A program made the translations under genes and the position numbers. The notes under the pieces are model-generated. The model was not told where the DNA came from. It was given only the letters and a program-made list of their open reading frames with translations, and did no database searches. From Paracoccus sp. (in: a-proteobacteria) (lineage in GTDB: Bacteria > Pseudomonadota > Alphaproteobacteria > Rhodobacterales > Rhodobacteraceae), in contig NZ_JAUNTW010000001.1 of assembly GCF_030538495.1 (NCBI RefSeq), forward strand, positions 87,068 through 151,067: DNA of 64,000 nucleotides, read 5' to 3'. Each line of letters begins with the position of its first letter. Positions within the stretch are counted from its first letter, which is position 1. Of the stretch, positions 36,298 through 46,008 are shown in pieces.

Positions 36298-38115
36298 TTA
36301 CTCCACCGTCACCGACTTCGCCAGATTCCGCGGTTGGTCCACATCAGTGCCTTTGGCAACGGCGGCGTGATAGGCCAGATATTGCATCGGCACGGCATAC
36401 AGGATCGGCTGGAACAGCCCGCCGCCGCTGGGCATTTCCAAGGTCGCGGTCACTCCATCCCCCGCCGCAGCGATCCCCTGCGCGTCGGAAATCAACAGGA
36501 TCTGACCGTGGCGGGCCATCACCTCTTGCATGTTCGACACGGTTTTATCGAACAGCGCATCATAGGGGGCCAGCACGACCACCGGCAAATCCCGGTCAAT
36601 CAGCGCGATCGGGCCGTGTTTCAATTCACCCGAGGCGTAGCCTTCGGCGTGGATATAGGACAGCTCTTTCAGTTTCAGCGCGCCCTCAAGCGCGACGGGA
36701 TACAGCGCGCCGCGGCCCAGATACAGAACGTCCGAGGCCTGCGCCAACCAATCCGACAGGTTATGGCAGGCGTCTGACACGTTCAGCGCCTGTTGCAGCA
36801 GGCCGGGGATCGACCGCAGATCGGCCAGATGCGCGGCCAGTTGATCATCGGTGATCCGCCCACGATCCTGCGCGGCCTTCAGCGCCAGAATGGCCAGCAC
36901 GGTCAACTGGCAGGTAAACGCCTTAGAGGACGCCACGCTGACTTCGATCCCCGCGCGGGTCGGCAAGGCGATGTCGCTGTCGCGCGCAATGGCGGACGTG
37001 CCGACATTCACAATACCCAGAGTGCGCGCCACATGCGGTTTGGCGTAATGCAGCGCGGCCAGCGTGTCGGCGGTTTCGCCCGATTGGCTGATCGACACAA
37101 ACCAACTGTTCGGGGACAGAGGCGGTTCGCGATACCGAAATTCCGACGCCACATCCAGATCGCAGGGCAACCCGGCCAGATGTTCAAACCAATACCGCGC
37201 CACATGCCCCGCCAGAAACGCGGTGCCGCAGCCAACCAAGGTCAGGCGGTCGGCACCCGTGAAATCAATGCCTTCGGGCAGGACGATCCGGTTATCTTTG
37301 ACATAATGCGTCAGAACATCGCCCAGAACGACCGGTTGTTCGGCAATTTCCTTGGCCATGAAATGACGATAGCCGCCTTTGTCGATGGCGGTTGACCCAA
37401 CGTCGATGCGCGCTTCGGGGCGGTTCGCAGGCGCGCCGTCGGCGTCGAAAATCTGCGCGCCGGCACGGGTCAGAACGGCGTGGTCGCCATCCTCAAGATA
37501 GGTGATGCGGTCGGTGAACGGCGACAGCGCCACGGCGTCCGATCCGACAAACATTTCGCCATTGCCGTGACCGATGGCCAGCGGGCTGCCCTTGCGCGCG
37601 GCGATCATCAGGTCACCTTCGCCGTCAAACAGAAACGCCAAAGCAAAGGCCCCATGCAGCCGCGCCAAGGTCGCGCGCGCCGCATCCACCGGCGATTTGC
37701 CCTGATCCAGATAATACCCCGTCAGCAGCGCGACCGTTTCCGTATCGGTCTGCGATTGCGGCGTAATGCCATAGCCCGCCAGTTCGTCGCGCAAGTCGCG
37801 GAAGTTTTCGATAATCCCGTTATGCACCACAGCCACGCGGCCGAATTGGTGGGGATGGGCGTTCACCTCGGTCGCGGGGCCGTGGGTGGCCCAACGGGTG
37901 TGACCGATGCCCGATTGCCCGGTCAGCGGCGCATGAACCAGACAATCCGACAGGTTCACCAATTTGCCAACCGCGCGGCGGCGGTCCAGCCGCCCGTCAT
38001 CATCCACCGTCGCCACGCCCGCGCTGTCATAGCCGCGATATTCCAACCGCCGCAACGCATCGACCAATTGCGGGGACACCTGATGTTTGCCTAAAATGCC
38101 AACAATACCGCACAT
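36298..38115 (-). CDS. glmS: Glutamine-fructose-6-phosphate aminotransferase
   Basis: First step of UDP-GlcNAc synthesis: fructose-6-phosphate plus glutamine to glucosamine-6-phosphate. Cys2 (MCGIVGI) is the glutaminase nucleophile; two SIS sugar-isomerase domains follow, with SISQSGETADTLAAL near residue 345 and SGELKHGPIALID near 500, and the C-terminus PRNLAKSVTVE. Its 605 residues are standard. It is directly coupled to glmU, whose stop shares a base with the glmS start. No glmS ribozyme-like leader is possible in this one-base junction. Confidence 0.97.
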   Translation of the reverse strand: MCGIVGILGKHQVSPQLVDALRRLEYRGYDSAGVATVDDDGRLDRRRAVGKLVNLSDCLVHAPLTGQSGIGHTRWATHGPATEVNAHPHQFGRVAVVHNGIIENFRDLRDELAGYGITPQSQTDTETVALLTGYYLDQGKSPVDAARATLARLHGAFALAFLFDGEGDLMIAARKGSPLAIGHGNGEMFVGSDAVALSPFTDRITYLEDGDHAVLTRAGAQIFDADGAPANRPEARIDVGSTAIDKGGYRHFMAKEIAEQPVVLGDVLTHYVKDNRIVLPEGIDFTGADRLTLVGCGTAFLAGHVARYWFEHLAGLPCDLDVASEFRYREPPLSPNSWFVSISQSGETADTLAALHYAKPHVARTLGIVNVGTSAIARDSDIALPTRAGIEVSVASSKAFTCQLTVLAILALKAAQDRGRITDDQLAAHLADLRSIPGLLQQALNVSDACHNLSDWLAQASDVLYLGRGALYPVALEGALKLKELSYIHAEGYASGELKHGPIALIDRDLPVVVLAPYDALFDKTVSNMQEVMARHGQILLISDAQGIAAAGDGVTATLEMPSGGGLFQPILYAVPMQYLAYHAAVAKGTDVDQPRNLAKSVTVE

Positions 38116-39458
38116 CAGCGTTTTTCCTTTTTCGCGCGCAGGGTTTCGAACAGACGCACCGCAAGCCCCGGTTTCGTGACCTGTTTTGCGCGCCCCAAGG
38201 CCAGCCCGCCATCCGGCACATCGTCCGTAATCACCGACCCCGATCCGGTCAGCGCATCCGCACCCACACGCACCGGCGCGACCAGCATGGTGTCACTGCC
38301 GATAAACGCGCGCGCGCCGATTTCGGTGCGGTGTTTGCCCACCCCGTCATAATTGCAGGTCACGGTTCCCGCGCCGATATTGGCGCCTTCGCCCACATGC
38401 GCATCGCCCAGATAGGTCAGGTGGCCGACCTTAACCCCTTCGTCCAGAACGGCATTTTTGATTTCAACAAAGTTCCCGACATGCACATCGCCGCCCAGTT
38501 CCGCGCCGGGACGCAGGCGGGCAAAGGGGCCAACCGTCGCGCCGGACGACACATGGCAGCCTTGCAAATGGCAAAAGGGCAGGATTTCCGCGCCCGATTC
38601 CACCGTGACGCCGGGGCCGAACACGACATTCTGGCCGATGATCGCATCGCGCCCAATGACGGTATCCAGCCCGAAATACACCGTCGCCGGATCGGACAGC
38701 GTGACGCCGTTTTCCAATGCCTGACGGCGGGCGCGGGTTTGGAAAATCGCCTCGGCCGCGGCCAGTTCGGTGCGGGTGTTGATGCCCAGCGTTTCGTCTT
38801 CGTCGCAGGTGACGACATCGGCGCGGCGTCCTTCGGCCCGGGCAAAGGCGACAAGATCAGTCAGGTAATATTCGCCCGCCGCGTTGTCATTGCCCAGCCG
38901 CGTGATCAACTGACGCAGCAAATCGGCGTCCAGTGCCATCACGCCGGAATTGCACAACACGATCTGGCGGGTGGCGTCATCCGCGTCTTTGTATTCGACG
39001 ATGCGTTCCAGCCCGCGATCGGTGACCACCAACCGGCCATAGCGACCGGGATCCGCCGCCTCGAACCCCAGAACGACCAGATCGGCGGGGTGACTGGCCA
39101 TGGCGGCCAGCGTGTCGTCGCCAATGAACGGCGTGTCGCCATACAGGATAATGACCTTGCCCGCGAACCCTTCCAATTGCGGCAAGGCCTGCGCGACGGC
39201 GTGGCCGGTCCCCAGCTGTTCCGATTGCAGCGCAAGGGTCGCCTCCGGGTCCAGGGCGGCAACTGCGCGCCCCACCTGTTCGGCACCATGGCCGGTCACA
39301 ACGATGATCTGTTCCGGTTCCAGACGGCGCGCCGTGGCCAATGCGTGACCCACCAACGGAACCCCGGCCAGACGGTGCAGAACCTTGGGCAAATCCGACT
39401 GCATCCGGCTGCCCTGCCCTGCTGCCAATACGACAACTGCCACGGGATGATCTGTCAT
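38115..39458 (-). CDS. glmU: Bifunctional GlmU (GlcN-1-P acetyltransferase / GlcNAc-1-P uridylyltransferase)
   Basis: Last two steps of UDP-GlcNAc synthesis. The N-terminal pyrophosphorylase domain has LAAGQGSRMQSDLPKVLH and ILYGDTPFI; the C-terminal left-handed beta-helix acetyltransferase domain has GAFARLRPGAEL-like repeats (here VGPFARLRPGAELG), YLGDAHVGEGANIGAGTVT and the CNYDG motif. The length is 447 residues. AGAGGG precedes the ATG. It forms an operon glmU-glmS divergent from gph; glmM is not here. Confidence 0.96.
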   Translation of the reverse strand: MTDHPVAVVVLAAGQGSRMQSDLPKVLHRLAGVPLVGHALATARRLEPEQIIVVTGHGAEQVGRAVAALDPEATLALQSEQLGTGHAVAQALPQLEGFAGKVIILYGDTPFIGDDTLAAMASHPADLVVLGFEAADPGRYGRLVVTDRGLERIVEYKDADDATRQIVLCNSGVMALDADLLRQLITRLGNDNAAGEYYLTDLVAFARAEGRRADVVTCDEDETLGINTRTELAAAEAIFQTRARRQALENGVTLSDPATVYFGLDTVIGRDAIIGQNVVFGPGVTVESGAEILPFCHLQGCHVSSGATVGPFARLRPGAELGGDVHVGNFVEIKNAVLDEGVKVGHLTYLGDAHVGEGANIGAGTVTCNYDGVGKHRTEIGARAFIGSDTMLVAPVRVGADALTGSGSVITDDVPDGGLALGRAKQVTKPGLAVRLFETLRAKKEKR

Positions 39459-39571
39459 TTTACCCTCTTACGCGGTTTGCAAATGTTCAGCGGCGTTCTA
39501 TGCGGGATGTGATAGCGGGAAAAGCCTGTTGTCGCTCAAGATTGTTTTCGGATCGTAACAAAGGGGCAGCT

Positions 39572-40252
39572 ATGGGAACGGTGGTTTTTGATCTGGACGG
39601 GACGCTGGCCGACACCTCGGGCGATTTGGTCGCGGCGGCAAATGCCTGTTTTCGTGGGCGCGGCTTGGGCGATTTGCTGGATCCGGTGGCCGACGCGCTG
39701 ATTGCGTTTCAGGGCGGGCGGGCGATGCTGAACGCCGGTTACGCACGGATGCCCGCCGATTATCTGCTGCCGCCCGGCGCGGTTGAGGATGATTACGCGC
39801 GCCTGCTGGGCCATTACGGCGACCATATCGCGGTTCATACGCGGCTGTATCCGGGGGTTCTGGACGCCCTCGACCGGCTGGACGGGATGGGCCTGCGCCT
39901 GTCGGTCTGCACCAACAAACCGCAGGGGCTGGCCGATACGCTGCTGCGCGAACTGGGGATTCGCGACCGCTTCGGCGCTTTGGTCGGGGCCGATACGCTG
40001 CCGGTGCGCAAACCCGATCCGCGCCCCTATCAGTTGGCGGTCGAACAGGCGGGCGGCACCGTGGCACGGTCGTTTTTGGTGGGCGACACCGATACCGACC
40101 GCAAAACCGCCGCTGCCGCCGGGGTGCGCGTCGCATTGGTCAGCTTTGGCCCCGAAGGCGCAGGCATCGCCCGCCTGAGCCCCGACGCGCTGCTGGCGCA
40201 TTACGACGATCTGCCCGATCTGGCGGCGAAATGGTTCAGCGACGCGCCTTAA
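39572..40252 (+). CDS. gph: Phosphoglycolate phosphatase (HAD family)
   Basis: A 226-residue HAD phosphatase that removes phosphate from 2-phosphoglycolate, a by-product of DNA repair and of RuBisCO. Motif I is VVFDLDGTLADT (Asp7, Asp9), motif II CTNKP, motif III Lys in PVRKPDPRPY and motif IV VGDTDTDRKTA. The ATG at 39572 follows AAGGGG; upstream extensions fall into the glmU promoter region. Divergent from glmU. The 3' end overlaps the convergent Met-rich gene by 17 bp. Related HAD phosphatases could share this sequence pattern. Confidence 0.87.
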   Translation: MGTVVFDLDGTLADTSGDLVAAANACFRGRGLGDLLDPVADALIAFQGGRAMLNAGYARMPADYLLPPGAVEDDYARLLGHYGDHIAVHTRLYPGVLDALDRLDGMGLRLSVCTNKPQGLADTLLRELGIRDRFGALVGADTLPVRKPDPRPYQLAVEQAGGTVARSFLVGDTDTDRKTAAAAGVRVALVSFGPEGAGIARLSPDALLAHYDDLPDLAAKWFSDAP

Positions 40253-40556
40253 CACTGCCTAAACGGCGCGAATTGGCCCGCGTGCGTTTGCCATAGGGGC
40301 GCAGCGCCGCCGACATGACGCGTTCCGGGCTTTTGCCGCGCGACATCGCGTTACTGGCGGCAAACATTGATTCGGCCATGGCCGCCTGTTTTTCCGCCAC
40401 CATGCGGAACGGTTCGCCCGGATGTTGGGATGTGACGCCCATCATACCCAGCATCCGCAGCCCGATCACCATTTGCGATTCGAACATCAGGCGGGTCATC
40501 TGCATCATCAGACGCCCCATTTCGGCATGGACCGTCACGGTCATCAAAGGTTTCAT
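40236..40556 (-). CDS. Met-rich small protein (annotated as antifreeze-like or phasin-like in relatives)
   Basis: A 106-residue protein with 16 methionines, mostly in an amphipathic N-terminal helix region (MGRLMMQMTRLMFESQMVIGL), and a strongly basic C-terminus with many Arg and Lys. Homologues in Rhodobacteraceae carry the label antifreeze protein, for which I know no evidence. The helix-rich middle with KQAAMAESMFAASNAMSRG recalls phasin-like proteins. AGGAAAG precedes the ATG. Function unknown. Confidence 0.78.
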   Translation of the reverse strand: MKPLMTVTVHAEMGRLMMQMTRLMFESQMVIGLRMLGMMGVTSQHPGEPFRMVAEKQAAMAESMFAASNAMSRGKSPERVMSAALRPYGKRTRANSRRLGSVKARR

Positions 40557-40610
40557 TATCAGCTTTCCTGTTGGCGCGAACCTGTCATTAGCGCAGAACT
40601 GTTAAAATGA

Positions 40611-40623
40611 GGTTACCGTAACC
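40611..40623. promoter_or_regulatory. Perfect palindrome GGTTACCGTAACC between the Met-rich gene and pyrC
   Basis: GGTTAC and GTAACC flank a single C in the divergent intergenic space. A TTAA-N7-TTAC sequence, one base off the CtrA rule, overlaps it at 40602-40616. Which gene it serves is unknown. Confidence 0.4.
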
Positions 40624-40706
40624 AATCCACAAGCGGGCTTTTGGTTGCTTATATCAAATTTTATCCACCCGCTTGGCAAACTCGCCGCGCACTGTATGAA
40701 GGTGAC

Positions 40707-41750
40707 ATGACCGACATCATCACGATTGCCCGCCCCGACGATTGGCACCTGCATCTGCGCGACGGCGCGATGTTGGATGCTGTGGCCCCGCACTCTGCCG
40801 GCTTTGGCCGCGCGATTATCATGCCCAATCTGGTGCCGCCCGTGGTGACCGGCGCGCAGGCGGCGGCCTATCGCGACCGTATTCTGGCGGCGCTGCCCGA
40901 AGGCGCGGCGTTGCAGCCGCAGATGACGCTGTATCTGACCGACGGGACCGACCCGGCCGATGTGGTGGCCGCGCATCGCGACGGGATCATCCGCGCGGTC
41001 AAACTGTATCCGGCGGGCGCGACCACCAACAGCGCCAGCGGCGTGACTGATTTCGACCGCGTGCGCCCGGTGCTGGAGGCTATGGCCGACGCCCGCATCC
41101 CCCTGTGTGTTCATGGCGAAGTGACCGATCCCGACGTCGATATTTTCGACCGCGAAGCCGTGTTTATCGACACGGTGCTGGACCCCATCCGCCGCACAAC
41201 GCCGGGGCTGCGCGTGGTGATGGAACATATCACGACGCGCGACGGGGTGGAGTATGCGCGATCAGGCGGCGATGATCTGGGCGCGACAATCACCACGCAT
41301 CATCTGGTGATTAACCGCAACGCAATTCTGGCCGGGGGGATCCGCCCGCATTATTACTGCCTGCCGGTCGCGAAACGCGAAACGCACCGGCTGGCCCTGC
41401 GCGATGCCGCCACCAGCGGCGAAGCGCGGTTTTTCCTTGGCACCGACAGCGCGCCGCACCCGGACCGCGCGAAACTGCAACCCTGCGGCTGCGCGGGCTG
41501 CTTCACGGCGCCGAACACCATGTCGATTCTGGCGCAGGTGTTTGAACAGGATGGCGCACTGGACCGGCTGGAATCCTTCACCAGCCGCAATGGCGCGGCG
41601 TTTTACGGCCTGCCGGTCAATACCGACAAAATCCGTCTGGTGCGGCGCGATACGCCCGCCGAATATCCCGCAACCATCACCGCAGGCGATGAAACCGTGA
41701 CCGTGTTCGACCCCGGCTTTCCCCTGTTCTGGCATCTGGAAAACGCATGA
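40707..41750 (+). CDS. pyrC: Dihydroorotase (PyrC, class II type)
   Basis: Third step of pyrimidine synthesis, cyclising carbamoyl-aspartate to dihydroorotate. The metal-binding HLHLR motif is at residues 14-18 ([12 protein letters not shown]), the carboxylated Lys is expected in [13 protein letters not shown], and GTDSAPHP carries the catalytic Asp. The 347-residue length matches the short E. coli-type enzyme, not the PyrC-aspartate-transcarbamoylase associated form. The ATG at 40707 follows GAAGGTG. Its stop overlaps the pyrE start (ATGA). Confidence 0.95.
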   Translation: MTDIITIARPDDWHLHLRDGAMLDAVAPHSAGFGRAIIMPNLVPPVVTGAQAAAYRDRILAALPEGAALQPQMTLYLTDGTDPADVVAAHRDGIIRAVKLYPAGATTNSASGVTDFDRVRPVLEAMADARIPLCVHGEVTDPDVDIFDREAVFIDTVLDPIRRTTPGLRVVMEHITTRDGVEYARSGGDDLGATITTHHLVINRNAILAGGIRPHYYCLPVAKRETHRLALRDAATSGEARFFLGTDSAPHPDRAKLQPCGCAGCFTAPNTMSILAQVFEQDGALDRLESFTSRNGAAFYGLPVNTDKIRLVRRDTPAEYPATITAGDETVTVFDPGFPLFWHLENA

Positions 41751-42418
41751 CCCTGACCTTTCCGTCCCGCGACGAAATCGCCCGCCTGTCCGCCCGTATG
41801 CTGTTGGAAATCAAGGCGGTTGATTTCAACGCCGAAACGCCGTTTACCTATGCATCCGGGTTGAAGGGGCCGACCTATGTCGATTGCCGCCGGATCATCA
41901 GCTTTCCGCGCGTGCGGCAAACTCTGCTGGATTTCATGGCCGCAACGGTGATGCGCGACGCCGGGTTTGAGGCGTTCGACAACATCGCGGGCGGCGAAAC
42001 GGCGGGCATCCCCTTTGCCGCCATGGTCGCAGAGCGTCTGGGCCTGCCGATGACCTATGTGCGCAAAAAACCCAAAGGCTACGGTCGCAACGCCCGGATC
42101 GAAGGCGTGATGACCGAACACCAGCGGGTCTTGCTGGTCGAGGATCTGACCACCGATGGCGGCAGCAAGCTGTCCTTTGTGGACGCCATCCGCGACACCG
42201 GCGCGACCTGCGCGCATACGGCGGTGATTTTCTATTACGGGATTTTCCCCGAAACCACGCAGCGTCTGGCCGATCATGGGGTCGCGCTGCATTATCTTTG
42301 CACCTGGTGGGATGTGCTGGCCGAGGCGCGGGAACAACACGCCTTTGACAACGCCACACTGGCCGAGGTGGAATCGTTCCTGAACGATCCCCGCGCTTGG
42401 CAGGCGGCGCATCCCTGA
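41747..42418 (+). CDS. pyrE: Orotate phosphoribosyltransferase
   Basis: Makes orotidine monophosphate from orotate and PRPP. The PRPP-binding motif [14 protein letters not shown] and the [14 protein letters not shown] region are seen, with the [15 protein letters not shown] flexible loop bearing catalytic Lys. At 223 residues it belongs to the alphaproteobacterial type. It is coupled to pyrC by a 4-bp overlap. Confidence 0.94.
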   Translation: MTLTFPSRDEIARLSARMLLEIKAVDFNAETPFTYASGLKGPTYVDCRRIISFPRVRQTLLDFMAATVMRDAGFEAFDNIAGGETAGIPFAAMVAERLGLPMTYVRKKPKGYGRNARIEGVMTEHQRVLLVEDLTTDGGSKLSFVDAIRDTGATCAHTAVIFYYGIFPETTQRLADHGVALHYLCTWWDVLAEAREQHAFDNATLAEVESFLNDPRAWQAAHP

Positions 42419-42518
42419 CAGGCGTTTTCCACAGACCTGTCCCCCGAAAAATCGGCCCGCGACATTTATTGCGGGCCGGTTCCGATCTAAGATGACCCAT
42501 CAGGCAGAGAGGCACCCC

Positions 42519-44003
42519 ATGACCGGATTGCGCGTCATCACCCCCGGCGAAAATGCGGATGACACCGCGACGATCCCCTTTTCGCTGGAAGCCGAACAGC
42601 AATTGCTGGGCGCGCTGCTGACAAATAACGATGTGTTCGATCGCGTCAGTCAGATCATCAAATCCGATCATTTCTATCACCCCGTTCATGCCCGTATTTT
42701 CGACATTTGCGGCGAACGCATCCGTAAAAATGCTCTTGCCAGTCCGGTGACGATCAAGGCGTTTTTGGAACATGACGACGGCTTGCGGGAACTGGGGGGA
42801 CCGGCCTATCTGTCGCGCATGGCGGGGGCGGCGATTTCGGCCTATGCCGCGCGCGATTACGCGCAGATGATCCGCGAATTCGCGCTGCGCCGCGAATTGA
42901 TGCAGCTGGGGCGCGACATCTCATCCCGCGCATCGACGGTCGAGGTGGGCGACGACGCCGAAGAACAGATCAAGGCCGCCGAACAAACGCTGTATAAGCT
43001 GGGCGAACAGGGCGTTGCCGAACGCGGCTTCCAAAGCTTTCTGAAAGCCGCGACCGGCGCCGTTCAGGCCGCCAATGCCGCCTATCAGCGCGACGGGAAA
43101 TTATCGGGAATTTCCACCGGACTGATTGATCTGGATGGGAAAATGGGCGGTCTGAACAATTCCGACCTGATTATTCTGGCCGGTCGCCCGTCGATGGGGA
43201 AAACATCGCTTGCCACGAATATCGCGTTCAACGTCGCCAAGGCGCATAAGATGGGCGAAAAATCCGATGGTACGCATGGCACGATTGACGGCGGGATTGT
43301 CGGGTTTTTCAGTCTGGAAATGTCCGCCGAACAATTGGCCGCGCGCATCCTGTCCGAAGCCGCCGAAGTGCCATCCGAACGCATCCGCAGCGGCAATATG
43401 GACGAAGCCGAGTTCCGCCGCTTTGTCGAGGCGGCGCATGCCCTGCAAAACTGCCCTCTTTATATCGACGACACCCCTGCCCTGCCCATTAACCAATTGG
43501 CGGCGCGGGCGCGGAAACTGAAACGCACGCATGGGCTGGACGTGCTGATGGTGGACTATCTGCAACTGCTCAAGGCCGCATCCGCCAAAGACAGCCGCGT
43601 GAACGAAGTCAGCGAAATCACGCAGGGGCTGAAGGCCGTCGCCAAGGAACTGAACATCCCCGTCATCGCTCTGTCGCAGTTGTCGCGTCAGGTCGAAAAC
43701 CGCGACGACAAACGCCCGCAACTGTCCGACCTGCGGGAATCGGGGTCGATCGAACAGGACGCCGACATTGTGATGTTCGTGTTCCGCGAAGAATATTACC
43801 GCGAACGCGAAAAGCCCGCCGATCACGAACTGGACAAAATGGCCGCATGGCAACAGGTGATGGAGGCCTGCCACGGCAAAGCCGAGGTGATCCTGGGCAA
43901 GCAGCGCCACGGTCCCATCGGCACCGTCGAATTGTCGTTTGAAGGCCAGTTTACCCGCTTCGGCAATCTGGCCAAGGATCGCCAATCGCAGCAATGGGAT
44001 TAA
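42519..44003 (+). CDS. dnaB: Replicative DNA helicase DnaB
   Basis: Hexameric helicase of the replication fork. The N-terminal helical domain starts at FSLEAEQQLLGALL; the RecA-like domain has Walker A GRPSMGKTS near residue 225, Walker B LMVDYLQLL, and QLSRQVENRDDKRPQ. The length is 494 residues. The ATG at 42519 is chosen because GAGAGG lies 8 bp upstream; an in-frame ATG at 42492 lacks a site. No intein is present at the usual insertion points. Its 3' end overlaps the convergent transglutaminase gene by 4 bp. Confidence 0.96.
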   Translation: MTGLRVITPGENADDTATIPFSLEAEQQLLGALLTNNDVFDRVSQIIKSDHFYHPVHARIFDICGERIRKNALASPVTIKAFLEHDDGLRELGGPAYLSRMAGAAISAYAARDYAQMIREFALRRELMQLGRDISSRASTVEVGDDAEEQIKAAEQTLYKLGEQGVAERGFQSFLKAATGAVQAANAAYQRDGKLSGISTGLIDLDGKMGGLNNSDLIILAGRPSMGKTSLATNIAFNVAKAHKMGEKSDGTHGTIDGGIVGFFSLEMSAEQLAARILSEAAEVPSERIRSGNMDEAEFRRFVEAAHALQNCPLYIDDTPALPINQLAARARKLKRTHGLDVLMVDYLQLLKAASAKDSRVNEVSEITQGLKAVAKELNIPVIALSQLSRQVENRDDKRPQLSDLRESGSIEQDADIVMFVFREEYYREREKPADHELDKMAAWQQVMEACHGKAEVILGKQRHGPIGTVELSFEGQFTRFGNLAKDRQSQQWD

Positions 44004-44776
44004 GCGGGCGTCACCTCGACGCGCAATTCGCAGAACTCGGCATCCGTCATCGTGGTTAAGAAGGCCACATCGGTCGCGTCGCGGCCCACGGCGATAATCG
44101 CCATGTCATCGGCCTGCGCCATGCCGGTGGGGTCGGCCAGATGCCATGCGCCGTCCAGATAAATCTGCGCAACCGCATGAAAATCCTGCGGTTTCACATG
44201 GGGCGAATACACGGCGGCGAACCGCGCCGGGATCTGCGCCGCGCGGCACATCGTGATAAGCAGATGCGCGTAATCGCGGCACACGCCGCGCCGGTCCACA
44301 AAGGTATCAATCGCGGTCGTGTCGGCATTGCTGGCACCGGGGACGTAATCCAAACTGTGTTCCACCCAGTCGCGCATCGCCGCGACCTTAGCCCCGCCCG
44401 CCAGATGCCCGAACCGAGACGCCACAAAATGCGCCAGCCGTTCCGCATAGCAATAGCGCGACGACAGCAGATAGCGCAGCGCCTCGCCCGGCAGATGTTC
44501 GACATCAACCGCAGCCAACTGGTCCCAATCGGGCCGCGGGCGGGTCACGGTCACGATCGCGTTGTAATCGCAGGTCAGCCGGTCGCGCGCGTGCAGCACC
44601 AGCCGTTCCCCGATCCCGTCATCGGCGGCGATGCGCGCGAAATGGTCGCCGTCGCCCAGATGAATTTGCGCATCCTGCACGATCTGGCCGTCGCAATCGG
44701 CGGCCTGCACAACCACAATCGCCGCCCCCGGCTGGTTCAGGCGATAATCCAGCCGGACCTGAATCTGCATCTTCAT
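44000..44776 (-). CDS. Transglutaminase-like (cysteine protease fold) family protein
   Basis: A 258-residue protein with the catalytic triad of the transglutaminase-like superfamily: Cys166 in RRGVCRDYAH, His200 in QDFHAVAQIYL and Asp215 in WHLADPTG. An N-terminal beta domain precedes. Bacterial members are usually peptidases or amidases; the substrate is unknown. GAGGGGG precedes the ATG. It follows the histidine kinase by 10 bp and is likely in the same transcript. Confidence 0.88.
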   Translation of the reverse strand: MKMQIQVRLDYRLNQPGAAIVVVQAADCDGQIVQDAQIHLGDGDHFARIAADDGIGERLVLHARDRLTCDYNAIVTVTRPRPDWDQLAAVDVEHLPGEALRYLLSSRYCYAERLAHFVASRFGHLAGGAKVAAMRDWVEHSLDYVPGASNADTTAIDTFVDRRGVCRDYAHLLITMCRAAQIPARFAAVYSPHVKPQDFHAVAQIYLDGAWHLADPTGMAQADDMAIIAVGRDATDVAFLTTMTDAEFCELRVEVTPA

Positions 44777-44786
44777 CTGCGCCCCC

Positions 44787-45881
44787 TCAGACGGGTTCCA
44801 GCATGGCCGAGACCGCGAACCGCGCGCCCCCCAGCGGTGATGGCCCGTGTTCCATCACGCCGCCCAGTTGTTCAGCATAGACCGCGCAAATCTGCATCCC
44901 CAGCCCGGTGCCATTGCCGGGATCGAACCCTTCGGCCAATCCGGGGCCATCGTCGTCAACCGTCAGATGCAGCGTGGTGCAATCTTCGCCACAGGTGAAT
45001 CCAACGGCAATCCGGGGCGCGCGGTCGCCGCCCGCATGTTTGATCGCATTCGCCACCAATTCGGCCAGCACCTGCCCCAAAGCCGCCGCCTGCGTCGGTT
45101 TCACCCGGATCGGTTCGTCCGGCATATCCGATTGCGTGATCTGCCCCGCGGCCCCATCCGCCAAATCCGACACCAGCACGCCGATGTAATCCTGCAACAC
45201 CACGCTGCCCGATTCCGGGTCCAGATGCAATTGATCATGCACCCGCCCCAGCGTCTGCACCCGCCGGGCCGCCGCCTGCAACAGATCCGCCGCCGGGCTG
45301 TCTGCGTAAAACCGCGCCTGCAACCGCAACAGCGCCACGACCGAGGCCAGACTGTTTTTGACCCGATGATCCATCTCTCCCATCAGGATACGCTTTTGTT
45401 CCAGCGTATCGTCCAGACGCCCGACCTCGGCCGCCATGTTCACGGCACGCATTTCTAACAGGCGGCGGGTCTCTACGGCCTCGGTGATGTCGCGCGATGT
45501 GGCCAGAACGACGCGCACCGTGCCATCGGCGGCAAAAACCGGGGCGACGGTCACGGACCACCACCGGGGCGTGCCTGCGGCGGTGGGGCAAAACGCCTCG
45601 AACCGGCAGACATCGCCGTTCAGAGCCTGCGCCACGGCATCGCGCACCTGCCCCGCGCTTTCACGCGGCCAGACCGAATGCCACGGCTGCCCGATGATAT
45701 TGGCCGGGTCGTCAATCTGCATGATCCGCAGCCCGTTGCGGTTCATATAGACGACCTCGCCCGCGCGATTTACGACCTTGATGCAGTCCGGGGAACTGTC
45801 CAGCAGCGATTGCGCCAGCCCGGTGTCATCCTGCATCACGCAGCCATACGATTGCACATCCATATCAACTGATGGGATCAC
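44787..45881 (-). CDS. PAS-domain sensor histidine kinase of the HisKA_2 class
   Basis: A 364-residue cytoplasmic kinase without membrane segments. A PAS domain (residues about 21-135) is followed by a HisKA_2 dimerisation region with the phosphoaccepting His172 in GEMDHRVKNSLASV, and an ATPase domain with the N-box ELVANAIKHA and the DDDGPGLAEGF and GTGLGMQI motifs. Kinases of this class often act in light or general stress responses of alphaproteobacteria. The PAS ligand is unknown, and no LOV cysteine motif is seen. A GTG start at 45881 follows AGGGTGG; ATG at 45863 is the alternative. No response regulator is adjacent. Confidence 0.88.
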   Translation of the reverse strand: MIPSVDMDVQSYGCVMQDDTGLAQSLLDSSPDCIKVVNRAGEVVYMNRNGLRIMQIDDPANIIGQPWHSVWPRESAGQVRDAVAQALNGDVCRFEAFCPTAAGTPRWWSVTVAPVFAADGTVRVVLATSRDITEAVETRRLLEMRAVNMAAEVGRLDDTLEQKRILMGEMDHRVKNSLASVVALLRLQARFYADSPAADLLQAAARRVQTLGRVHDQLHLDPESGSVVLQDYIGVLVSDLADGAAGQITQSDMPDEPIRVKPTQAAALGQVLAELVANAIKHAGGDRAPRIAVGFTCGEDCTTLHLTVDDDGPGLAEGFDPGNGTGLGMQICAVYAEQLGGVMEHGPSPLGGARFAVSAMLEPV

Positions 45882-46008
45882 GACACCACCCTGACCAAAG
45901 TGTGAAAATCTGCGCGAACTGGTCGCAGATCAGTGACCGTGCTGTCAACCAATAAAGCCCTTGAAAAACAAAGATCAATTCCGCGTGATATGACCCATGG
46001 TAAACCCG

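Noticed and set aside
38100-38130. A glmS ribozyme or riboswitch leader
   Set aside because: glmS starts one base from the glmU stop, leaving no leader; such ribozymes are also a Gram-positive feature.
40602-40616. TTAA-N7-TTAC as a CtrA site
   Set aside because: One base differs in the second half-site, and it overlaps a different perfect palindrome; kept only as a remark.
40671-40679. TTATCCACC, one base off a DnaA box, before pyrC
   Set aside because: Single copy with no cluster, AT-rich unwinding region or origin-type neighbours; expected by chance.
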